This document shows, one piece after another, positions 13,755 to 20,046 of a DNA stretch of 32,445 bases (positions are counted from its first letter, which is position 1; each line of letters starts with the position of its first letter). Where the stretch lies: the NCBI GenBank assembly GCA_031292615.1, contig JARLGT010000092.1, positions 1 through 32,445 on the forward strand, given 5' to 3'. The DNA is from Coriobacteriia bacterium (GTDB taxonomy: Bacteria > Actinomycetota > Coriobacteriia > Anaerosomatales > JAAXUF01). The position numbers and the translations under genes are program-made. Under the pieces are notes generated by a model, which was not told the origin of the DNA, did no database searches, and was given only the letters and a program-made list of their open reading frames with translations.

Positions 13755-14222
13755 GTGGGTTTTCGAGGAAGGCTCGTGATCGACATCGGTGCGCTCGTCG
13801 CGTACCTCGCCGCCACGAACACGGCGCTTACCGGCATTCCTATCCATGAGTGGTTGAGCATCGGTGTGGCCATCGTCTTGGCGTTGCATGTCGCACTCAA
13901 CTGGGACTGGACCGTGAACGTCGTTCGCCGCTTCATTCGCAAGCTGCGGAGCCTCTCGCGCTTCAACCTCGTGGTCGACATCCTGCTCTTCGTGGTCTTT
14001 ACCGTAGTCATGCTCACCGGGCTGATGGTCTCTCGCGTCGTCGTTCCGGCTTTCGGTCTCTCGGTTCCCTTCGGACCGACGTGGCGAATCCTCCATTCCC
14101 TTGCCGCAAAGGTCCTGCTTCTCGTCCTGGGGTTGCACGTCGGACTCCACTGGCGCTGGATCGTGACGGCCACCAAGCGCTGGCTGGCACCAGCGCCCAT
14201 CGGCGCCGAGACGGAGGCGTAG
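13755..14222 (+). CDS. DUF4405-type four-helix membrane protein, possible b-type cytochrome
   Basis: About 155 residues. Four hydrophobic segments (DIGALVAYLAATNTALTG, WLSIGVAIVLALHVALNW, VDILLFVVFTVVMLTGLMV, HSLAAKVLLLVLGLHVGLHW) with histidines in the second (LALHVALNW) and fourth (LHSLAAK, LGLHVGLHW), placed to bind haem b between helices. This matches DUF4405/cytochrome b561-like small proteins. GTG at 13755 is preferred because GAGAGGT precedes it; a GTG at 13728 would place the start only one base after the operator. A role as membrane electron carrier is inferred from the histidines. Confidence 0.75.
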   Translation: MGFRGRLVIDIGALVAYLAATNTALTGIPIHEWLSIGVAIVLALHVALNWDWTVNVVRRFIRKLRSLSRFNLVVDILLFVVFTVVMLTGLMVSRVVVPAFGLSVPFGPTWRILHSLAAKVLLLVLGLHVGLHWRWIVTATKRWLAPAPIGAETEA

Positions 14223-14226
14223 CCCG

Positions 14227-14667
14227 TTGAAGCTGGCGATGCGAACGATTCTTGTGCTCGTCCTCGGCGTCGCGCTTGCGCTTCCGCTCTACATGGCCAT
14301 CGACTCGATGTACGGCCAGTTCATGGGTCCGGGTGGTCTGAACCCGAACTTCGTCACGCTCATCTCGGCATGGAGGGCGATGGGCGGGACCGCTCAGCCT
14401 CTGAGTGCCGAGCAACTCCAAGGAGCTGGGGGCGGCATGCCGTCGTTCGGGGCTGGAGGCGGGGCTGGCTTCCCTGGAGGCGGGTCGCCTCCTGGCGGCC
14501 TCGGCGGGCGTCAGCCGGTCGCCATCACCGATGGCCTCGACCTGTCCCGAGCTCCCGGCCAATCGGGCGGTGATCTGCTTTGGCTCGCAGTCCCGGCGAT
14601 TCTTGGTGCCGGGATCGAGATCGGTTCGACGGCTCTGACGCGCAGGCGTCGCGAGGCCGGCGCCTGA
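14227..14667 (+). CDS. Unrecognised Gly-rich membrane protein
   Basis: 146 residues: an N-terminal membrane segment (TILVLVLGVALALPLYMAI), a Gly/Pro-rich linker (GAGGGMPSFGAGGGAGFPG and following), and a C-terminal segment (GGDLLWLAVPAILGAGIEIG) followed by a basic tail. TTG at 14227 with GGAGG eight bases upstream is preferred over the ATG at 14239. It is five bases from the DUF4405-type gene and the two form one operon. No family recognised; likely a small accessory subunit. Confidence 0.6.
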   Translation: MKLAMRTILVLVLGVALALPLYMAIDSMYGQFMGPGGLNPNFVTLISAWRAMGGTAQPLSAEQLQGAGGGMPSFGAGGGAGFPGGGSPPGGLGGRQPVAITDGLDLSRAPGQSGGDLLWLAVPAILGAGIEIGSTALTRRRREAGA

Positions 14668-14721
14668 CACCGCGCGTCCTGCGGCGGTATTCGTGCTCCC
14701 GTGTCATCCTCGGCTGATGTG

Positions 14722-14737
14722 ATACCCTAGGGGGTAT
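14722..14737. promoter_or_regulatory. CsoR/CstR-type operator upstream of the methyltransferase-rhodanese operon
   Basis: ATACCCTAGGGGGTAT is the same palindrome class as at 13711 and 19810. It sits 37 bases before the chosen start of the methyltransferase gene, where it can block transcription of the sulfur-related operon. CstR relatives sense persulfide and control rhodanese and related genes, which matches the genes downstream. Confidence 0.6.
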
Positions 14738-14773
14738 ATATCAACCGTGACCCTTTTGAGACAGGGAAGCGTC

Positions 14774-15364
14774 GTGGCCTACGAGAAGTTCAACGTCGCA
14801 CAGCTTGATCGCCTGAACGACGAAGGCCGGTTCGAGAGCCTGCCACCTGAGGTCATGTGGCGAGCACTCGGCCACCCGGAACCTCAGGCCATCGTCGACA
14901 TCGGAGCGGGGACGGGGCTGTTCGCATGCCGGTTCGCTGAGATGGCGCCGGAAGCCGAGGTCTACGCGATAGACACTGAGCCGACCATGGTTCGCTGGAT
15001 GCTGGAGCACAGGCCGCAGTACTTGTGCGATCGGTTCCATCCTTTGCTCGGCAAGGAGACGATCGTCCCGTTCGGTACCGGTGAGGCGGATCTCGCGCTG
15101 ATGATCAACCTCCATCACGAGCTCGTCGATCCGCATGCCAGCTACCGAGAAGCGCTGCGAGTGCTGCGTATCGGCGGCCAGCTCCTCGTCGCGGACTGGG
15201 CGCCCGGTGGCGATGGGGCAAGACCCCCGCAGCACGTGCGTGCGGCGCCTGAGCTGATCGCCGAGATGCTCTCAGCCGTCGGGTTCGAGTGGGTGGTCTC
15301 CCACCCTGGCCTGCCAAGTCACTCGCTTCTTACTGCTCGCAAACCCGCAGTCTGCGGTATCTAG
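14774..15364 (+). CDS. Class I SAM-dependent methyltransferase
   Basis: About 196 residues. SAM-binding motif I is IVDIGAGTGLFACRFAE, motif II is AEVYAIDTEPTMV, and AEADLALMINLHHELVD-like residues follow (seen as GEADLALMINLHHEL); LRIGGQLLVADWAP is post-motif III. A Cys pair is absent, unlike arsenite methyltransferases. The substrate is unknown; its place ahead of sulfur and selenium genes suggests a thiol or metalloid acceptor, an inference. GTG at 14774 behind AGGGAAG is preferred over the GTG at 14747, which lies ten bases after the operator. First gene of the operon. Confidence 0.75.
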   Translation: MAYEKFNVAQLDRLNDEGRFESLPPEVMWRALGHPEPQAIVDIGAGTGLFACRFAEMAPEAEVYAIDTEPTMVRWMLEHRPQYLCDRFHPLLGKETIVPFGTGEADLALMINLHHELVDPHASYREALRVLRIGGQLLVADWAPGGDGARPPQHVRAAPELIAEMLSAVGFEWVVSHPGLPSHSLLTARKPAVCGI

Positions 15365-15422
15365 CCGGCTGGGTGCCGGTTGCACTTCGTGGCAGTCGCC
15401 CCTTTTAGAAGGAGTCATCGAG

Positions 15423-15623
15423 ATGAAGCTCAACGAAGGTACTGTCGATCGAGTCATCCGAGGCGTTGTCGGCGCCATCTTGCTGGTAGTCGGGGTGGTG
15501 CTCGTGAAGGGCACTTTGGGCATCGTGCTTGACGTCATCGGCGTCATCCTGCTCATCACGGGCATCGTCGGGTTTTGCCCGATCTATGCACTGCTGCACA
15601 TCGGCACGGCGAAGAAGTCCTAG
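15423..15623 (+). CDS. DUF2892 small membrane protein, copy 1
   Basis: 66 residues with two membrane helices and the family signature NEGTVDRVIRGVVGA at the N-terminus; helices are AILLVVGVVLVKG and VIGVILLITGIVGFCPIYALL. It ends GTAKKS. DUF2892 is found fused to rhodanese (YgaP) or encoded beside it, and here a rhodanese gene lies about 1 kb downstream. A conserved Cys in GFCPIY could bind or relay sulfane sulfur. GAAGGAG upstream of the ATG. A close paralogue is at 17051. Confidence 0.85.
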   Translation: MKLNEGTVDRVIRGVVGAILLVVGVVLVKGTLGIVLDVIGVILLITGIVGFCPIYALLHIGTAKKS

Positions 15624-15686
15624 CAGCTGAGGCGACGCTGGTCGTTCGGCGCCATCAACCTGCCGCGCTCACCAGGAAGGCACGAC

Positions 15687-16139
15687 ATGGATGTGATCAA
15701 CGCCCGCTGGACGAAGAACCGGCAGTTCGTCGGTTGGGACTCGAAGCAGCACGGCATCGTCATGGACACCCCGGCCGAAGGCACCGGCGAGGGCACTGGC
15801 TGGCGGCCGGTCGAGCTGCTCCTCCTCGGTTTGGCCGGCTGCACCGGTGTCGACGTCGTCTCCATCCTTGAGAAGAAGCGCGAGGACGTTCGCGGGCTCG
15901 AGATTGAAGTGCGTGGCGAGACCTACGTCGAGGGCTTCCCGCACTACTACCAAGATATCGAGGTCGTCTACACGGTTACTGGTGTGGGCATCAAGCCCTC
16001 TTCGGTGGAGCAGGCTATAGAGCTCTCCGAGCAGAAGTACTGCTCGGTCAAGGGGTGCCTCGGGCCGCAGTGCAACGTGAAGACGAGCTTCGAGATCGTC
16101 GAGTTCGAGCCACAGATCGGTCCGAAGAACCGTACCTAG
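15687..16139 (+). CDS. OsmC-family thiol peroxidase-like protein
   Basis: 150 residues with the OsmC fold: RPVELLLLGLAGCTGVDVVSIL near residue 43 carries the first active-site Cys on its helix, and EQKYCSVKGCLGP near 113 carries the second. Family members reduce organic hydroperoxides or persulfides through these two Cys. The extra Cys residues (KGCLGPQC) add thiols. It may detoxify organic peroxides or persulfide in this operon. AGGAAGG precedes the ATG. No Sec here, although Sec-containing relatives exist. Confidence 0.9.
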   Translation: MDVINARWTKNRQFVGWDSKQHGIVMDTPAEGTGEGTGWRPVELLLLGLAGCTGVDVVSILEKKREDVRGLEIEVRGETYVEGFPHYYQDIEVVYTVTGVGIKPSSVEQAIELSEQKYCSVKGCLGPQCNVKTSFEIVEFEPQIGPKNRT

Positions 16140-16164
16140 TTCTCGCTCTCAGGGAGGCGTTTCA

Positions 16165-16575
16165 GTGCCAGATATCATCATCAAGGTCATCGATCTCGAC
16201 GAGTGCAGTTGAAGCGGTGGGGGCGACCCCTACGCGGACGGTCTGTCCGAGTCGCTGCTTTTCGAGGCCGAAGTAACGGGTTCTGTCGATCTTCCAGCTG
16301 GCGAGTCGTCTTGTGGGATGCCGGTCTCTGTGCAGATCGAGCGCCTGGAGCGTGAACTTGCGAATCGCCTGGGCAGCGGATTCTCAGTCCAAGCCACCGA
16401 CCTATACAGCCTAGAGGGCGTTGAGCGGGACGCGGCGCTGGACGCCCTCGTCGCCGGTGAACCCTCGCCGTTCGTGCTGGCTCTGGGAGGGCTGGTGTGT
16501 ACAGGTAGCGTAGACACATCTGCGATTCTCGACGCGCTTCGGGTGTCGTCCGCAGAATCCAGCGCGATCTGTTGA
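16165..16575 (+). CDS. Putative selenoprotein, family A paralogue (one Sec)
   Basis: GTG at 16165 with AGGGAGG upstream; UGA at codon 16 (16210-16212); final TGA at 16573-16575; 136 residues. The N-terminus IIIKVIDLDECS-Sec-SGGGD matches the family A protein at 11775 (VVKVIDESCA-Sec-GGG), and the C-terminal half (ERDAALDALVAGE, FVLALGGLVCTG) matches as well. A Cys at codon 50 lines up with Sec38 of the paralogue. The first UGA is followed, 27 bases on, by a hairpin with loop GGTCT. Standard calling would give only an 85-residue C-terminal piece from 16318. It lies between the OsmC and rhodanese genes, suggesting a sulfur or selenium redox role. Confidence 0.78.
16235..16249 (+). promoter_or_regulatory. 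SECIS-like hairpin for Sec16
   Basis: CGGAC-GGTCT-GTCCG forms a perfect 5-bp stem with the loop GGTCT, identical to the loop in the hairpin at 11908 and to that of the E. coli fdhF SECIS. The loop starts 27 bases after the UGA. A competing GGGG/CCCC stem lies just upstream. Confidence 0.7.
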
Positions 16576-16633
16576 GAGCAATCATTCCTCAGGAACGCCC
16601 GGTCCGATGGGCCGTCAAGATGAGAGGTCGTCA

Positions 16634-16948
16634 ATGTTCGGTTGGGGAGTCAAGAGCGTCACTGTCGATGAACTTGCAGACAAACTCGCTGAGGGCAAGC
16701 AGGTGCTCATCGACGTTCGGGAGCCCTATGAGTTCGCTGCGGGTCACGTCAGGGGCGCGGTCAACGTGCCGCTGGGTCAGCTCGCCGGCAGACTCGGCAA
16801 GTTCGATTCGCATTCGGAGACGTACGTGATCTGTCAGTCGGGGCATCGCAGTGCGACGGCCGTGCGGCTCCTTGCCCGTTCCGGCTTCGAGCACGCGTAC
16901 AGTGTCAAGGGAGGCACTTCGGCGTGGCGCGGCAAGCTGGTCCGCTAG
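16634..16948 (+). CDS. Single-domain rhodanese (sulfurtransferase)
   Basis: 104 residues. The catalytic loop is CQSGHRS near residue 72, with the active-site Cys carrying sulfane sulfur; VLIDVREPYEFAAGHVRGAVNVP is the conserved N-terminal CH2A-type motif. The ATG at 16634 is preferred (GAGAGG upstream); a start at 16607 would add nine residues with no better support. The enzyme moves sulfane sulfur from a persulfide or thiosulfate to an acceptor. It sits between the selenoprotein and a DUF2892 membrane protein, together resembling the separated parts of YgaP. Confidence 0.9.
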   Translation: MFGWGVKSVTVDELADKLAEGKQVLIDVREPYEFAAGHVRGAVNVPLGQLAGRLGKFDSHSETYVICQSGHRSATAVRLLARSGFEHAYSVKGGTSAWRGKLVR

Positions 16949-17050
16949 TCAGCCGCGAATAATCGGCGCATCGGGCTCTCGGCTGACCACGGGGCCGATT
17001 CCCCTGCGACCCGGCATAACGGCGCCGCAACTCTCGGAGAGGAGCTACTG

Positions 17051-17251
17051 ATGGGGACCAACCTCGGGACGGTTGACCGTGTGATCCGTGGAGTCGTCGG
17101 CGTCATCCTGATAACCGTCGGGCTGTTCCTCGTGAGAGGGATTCTCGGCATCGTTCTCAGTCTGCTTGGGGTCCTTCTGATCTTCAGCGGGACAGTCGGC
17201 TTCTGCCACGTGTACAAGGTTCTGCACATCCACAGTTCCAGAAAAGCGTGA
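17051..17251 (+). CDS. DUF2892 small membrane protein, copy 2
   Basis: 66 residues, similar to the protein at 15423 (GTVDRVIRGVVGVILITVG, then GFCHVYKVLHIHSSRKA). Two membrane helices; a Cys in GFCHVY at the same place. AGAGGAGC precedes the ATG. It may be a duplicate that serves the rhodanese just upstream. Confidence 0.85.
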   Translation: MGTNLGTVDRVIRGVVGVILITVGLFLVRGILGIVLSLLGVLLIFSGTVGFCHVYKVLHIHSSRKA

Positions 17252-17296
17252 GATCGATTCGAGATCACTGAGGAGGCCAGATCGAGGAGGTGGGCG

Positions 17297-17479
17297 GTGC
17301 CCGAGTACGCATACCGGTGCACGGAATGCGGCCATGATTTCAGTGTCAGGAAACGCATAGCTGAAGTGGCGCGAGAAGAACCCTGCCCGACCTGCGGCTC
17401 CAAGACGAAGCGCTTGTGGACGGTTCCTGCGATAGCGGGACCCACCTGCGGAGCAGATAGCGTCGGCGGCGGAGGTTGA
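17297..17479 (+). CDS. FmdB-type zinc-ribbon protein
   Basis: 60 residues: YAYRCTECGHDFSVRKR and CPTCGSKTKRLW, two CxxC pairs forming a zinc ribbon of the putative regulatory FmdB family. The tail is GPTCGADSVGGGG and ends in TGA. The GTG at 17297 is preceded by GAGGAGG. The TGA at 17477 could be read through for seven residues (Sec-GVNYRA), but no loop-G hairpin follows, so the short form is preferred. The 168 bases after it hold no gene. Confidence 0.82.
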   Translation: MPEYAYRCTECGHDFSVRKRIAEVAREEPCPTCGSKTKRLWTVPAIAGPTCGADSVGGGG

Positions 17480-17647
17480 GGCGTGAACTATCGGGCGTGA
17501 CCCGGCACCTCATCTTCTGAGCAGCCCGCGTCCTCGGAAGCATGCCCGCTCCAGGTCCCCCGGACAGTCGACGGCGGCGAGAAGACTGAAGGGAGTCGGC
17601 TCGATGAGCCACCGAATGGCGTGGTGTCGGTGAGCGCGGGTCTGGCG

Positions 17648-18916
17648 CTACAGGCGAGCGCGATAGCTGCTCTGCATCGCCGTAGCCATGACCTCGAGTC
17701 GACGGATGTCTGCGAACGATATCTCTCGTGTCTGGATCACTGCGTGTGCTGACTGCGATTCGTATTCCAAGCCGAGTTCCTGTGAACGCTCGCAAAGGTC
17801 AGTCCCCGGCAGAACATGCAGTGTGGAGGATTGGACAACGCCGGGGTCGAGTCTGAACAGCCAGCGCAACCCACCGATGACGTCGAAAGCGTCGTCTCCC
17901 GGCAACCCGAAGATCAAGTCACACTCGACTGAGATGCCTTGGCGTTTCAGCTCCGCGACGCCTCTGGCAAAACGCTCGGAGTCGAAATTCCGATGGCACG
18001 CCTGCAAGGCGTCCATGCCTATCGACTGTGGTCCGGTCTCTACCGACACGACGCCGGCGCGTCGAAGGTCGAGCGCCTGCTCGGCGTCTATCCGCTCTAT
18101 GTCGACTTCGATGGTGTGAAGAGTGAGACCGCGCCTCGCGTGCGGCTCGAGCATGTCGGCGAGCCAGTGCAGCCGGTCGGGGGTCAGATTGAACACCGAG
18201 TCCACGAAGGTGAACGACTTGACGCCGGGAGCCGTGGCCACCGCATTGATGTCAGCCGCGATCCGCTCTTTCGAGAAGCTCCGGATCCTAGTGCTGCCCT
18301 TCCCCTCGAAGCAGTAGCTGCAGTTGTGCGGGCAGCCGCGATACGTCTCGATGTAGGACAGCGCCTCGGTCGGAGACAGAAGGCCTGTCAGATACGGCGA
18401 CGGAATGGTATCGAGATCGTCGATCAGTGGTCGGTCCGGAGCACTCACGACCTCATCACGATTGCGTGCGGTGACTCCGGGGCACATCCACATGCGCTTA
18501 CCCGTTGCAATCACTCGCAGCAGTTCATCGAACGTCTCCTCGCCCTCGCCTCTCACGATTGCGTCGACCGCAGGGTTGGTCCCCACCACGTCTTCGGCGA
18601 CGGCGCTCACTTCCGGCCCGCCCAGGATGATCTTCAGGTGATGGTCAGCATCGCGGATGATCGAACACGCTTCGTAGATCGCAGGAGCGTTCCAGCAGTA
18701 CACGGAGAACGCGACGACGTCTGGGCCCATGCGCAGGAGGCGGTAGGCGGTCCGCCAGGGATCGACGTCCGTGGTCAGATCCAGAGTCTGGAAGGCGACC
18801 TTGCCTTTGAGCCGTGTATCGGCTTCGGCGTAGGCGCGAAGGTAGCCGAGCGCGAGCGACTGGTAGCCAGGACGGTTGAGGGCGACGAGTGCGACTTTGA
18901 GCGGTTGGTCTGCCAT
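17648..18916 (-). CDS. B12-binding radical SAM protein
   Basis: 422 residues. Residues 1-140 form a cobalamin-binding-like Rossmann domain (VALVALNRPGYQSLALGYLR, KIILGGPEVSA; note there is no classic DxHxxG). The radical SAM core follows, with Cys195, Cys199 and Cys202 in RGCPHNCSYC; SVECDLIFGLPGD and LHVLPGTDL are later core blocks. This domain order is typical of class B radical SAM methylases and cyclases. The substrate is unknown. It lies three bases after the stop of the radical-SAM-like gene upstream on the minus strand, so they form an operon under the operator at 19810. Confidence 0.88.
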   Translation of the reverse strand: MADQPLKVALVALNRPGYQSLALGYLRAYAEADTRLKGKVAFQTLDLTTDVDPWRTAYRLLRMGPDVVAFSVYCWNAPAIYEACSIIRDADHHLKIILGGPEVSAVAEDVVGTNPAVDAIVRGEGEETFDELLRVIATGKRMWMCPGVTARNRDEVVSAPDRPLIDDLDTIPSPYLTGLLSPTEALSYIETYRGCPHNCSYCFEGKGSTRIRSFSKERIAADINAVATAPGVKSFTFVDSVFNLTPDRLHWLADMLEPHARRGLTLHTIEVDIERIDAEQALDLRRAGVVSVETGPQSIGMDALQACHRNFDSERFARGVAELKRQGISVECDLIFGLPGDDAFDVIGGLRWLFRLDPGVVQSSTLHVLPGTDLCERSQELGLEYESQSAHAVIQTREISFADIRRLEVMATAMQSSYRARL

Positions 18917-18919
18917 CGG

Positions 18920-19798
18920 TCAGCCCACATTGGGGGGTTTGAATCCGTGCGAGATACGTTGAGCTACCTGAGCGGCATCAGGTGGGGCCGCGAGGGCCGC
19001 GAGTGTCCGCTCGGAGGCCCCCGGCATCGCCCCGCCGCACACGTCTGTCAGAGGGCAAGTTCGGCAGGCTTCCGACTTCGTGCCCTCGACCTCGTGATAC
19101 ATGGAGGCGAGGTGAAGCTCCCATCCATTTGCGCATCCGTAGGGGATGCCTTCGACCGCGACCCAGGTTGCGTAGACGATCCCGGAATCGCAAGCCGCCC
19201 CAAGCCATGGGGCTGCCTGACGCGGATCGAGGTCGGCGTCATCGATCGACAGGAGCACGGCGTTCGCACCGGTCTTCGCGGCCAGGGTGACGATCTCCGG
19301 AGTGTCGTGCAGATTGTGCCGACAGACAGGAACCCGGACGGTGACGTGCACCCTCATGGTGTTCTTCAGCGCAGCTTCGAGGAAGTCCTTGACGCCGGCA
19401 ACCGTTCTCTCGAACGATCCGCGTCTGCCGGTAAGTGAGTCGTGGAGTTCGGCAGTGGACCCGAGCAGCGGAATGGTGAGGTGGCGGACGCCGGAGCCCA
19501 GGGTCCGCTCGACGGTTTCCGCAGTCGCGAGCGCATGGGCGTCGGACTCGAGTCTGATGCGACTGGCTCCCGCTGTGACCGAGGCGTCGAGCAGCTCGAA
19601 AAGAGCGGGATGATGGAACGGCTCGGCGCCTGTTAAGGACAGGTTGGGGCCCGGACCGCCGGGCCACGTACTGGCTGCTTCACCGATCGCCAGAAGGATG
19701 CTCGAGGCGTCACGAAGTGTCTCGGCTTCAGCTCGATGACAGCGAACGCATCGGGGAGCGCCGGATTCGCCGAGAACGATGTTCGCGAACCTCAGCAC
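18920..19798 (-). CDS. Radical-SAM-like protein with an incomplete cluster motif
   Basis: About 292 residues from the GTG at 19798; an ATG at 19855 adds 19 residues but would place the operator inside the coding region. AAGGAAG precedes the GTG. The radical SAM pattern is present: LSLTGAEPFHHPALFELL (GGEP-like), IRLESDAHAL, NTMRVHVTVRVPVCRHN, and a SPASM-like tail SEACRTCPLTDVCGGAMPG. The N-terminal motif is GAPRCVRCHRAE, where CxxxCxxC is expected: the first Cys is Gly. It may bind a cluster differently, be non-catalytic, or have a helper role for the partner enzyme. Its operon partner is the B12 radical SAM gene at 17648. Confidence 0.72.
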   Translation of the reverse strand: MLRFANIVLGESGAPRCVRCHRAEAETLRDASSILLAIGEAASTWPGGPGPNLSLTGAEPFHHPALFELLDASVTAGASRIRLESDAHALATAETVERTLGSGVRHLTIPLLGSTAELHDSLTGRRGSFERTVAGVKDFLEAALKNTMRVHVTVRVPVCRHNLHDTPEIVTLAAKTGANAVLLSIDDADLDPRQAAPWLGAACDSGIVYATWVAVEGIPYGCANGWELHLASMYHEVEGTKSEACRTCPLTDVCGGAMPGASERTLAALAAPPDAAQVAQRISHGFKPPNVG

Positions 19799-19809
19799 AG
19801 AGGCTTCCT

Positions 19810-19824
19810 TACCCCTAGGGGTAT
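19810..19824. promoter_or_regulatory. CsoR/CstR-type operator upstream of the radical SAM pair
   Basis: TACCCCTAGGGGTAT is a near-perfect palindrome, third copy of the class seen at 13711 and 14722. It lies 12 bases ahead of the GTG start at 19798 on the minus strand. If the ATG at 19855 were used it would be inside the gene. Confidence 0.6.
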
Positions 19825-19892
19825 CGATTGTACGCCCGGCATGAACGACTCGCAATCAGGGCGCCGACCCCCAGACACGGTGGAACCGTAGT

Positions 19893-19939
19893 TTGACATC
19901 TATATGCGGGGCGCAGATAGTGTTGGTTACATCTAGATG
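19893..19939 (+). promoter_or_regulatory. Promoter with twin palindromes before the BchE-like gene
   Basis: TTGACA (19893-19898), a 17-base spacer and GATAGT (19916-19921). The near-palindrome CATCTATATG (19897-19906) overlaps the -35 end, and the perfect palindrome CATCTAGATG (19930-19939) lies at the expected transcription start. Their centres are 33 bases apart, about three helical turns. They are candidate operators for the PadR regulator encoded downstream. Confidence 0.6.
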
Positions 19940-20046
19940 GCAGATAATCGGATGCCCCAGAACATCTGGTCGCCGACTGCGCTGACCGATTGCAGTGCCC
20001 CCCAACACATGATCGCGCATCATCGGAAGACTGGAGACGTCACCAA

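Noticed and set aside
14774-15364. Arsenite methyltransferase
   Set aside because: The class I fold is clear but the conserved cysteines of ArsM are not present, so the name cannot be supported.
17477-17500. UGA at the end of the FmdB-type gene read as Sec
   Set aside because: Read-through gives only seven residues, and the following CGGG-CGTGA-CCCG hairpin has no G-rich loop of the type seen at the other UGAs. An ordinary stop is simpler, although Gly/Cys-rich tails are common in this family.
17939-19438. 499-codon open frame on the plus strand
   Set aside because: It lies opposite the two radical SAM genes, which have clear motifs, starts and operon spacing; the frame is a by-product of high GC content.
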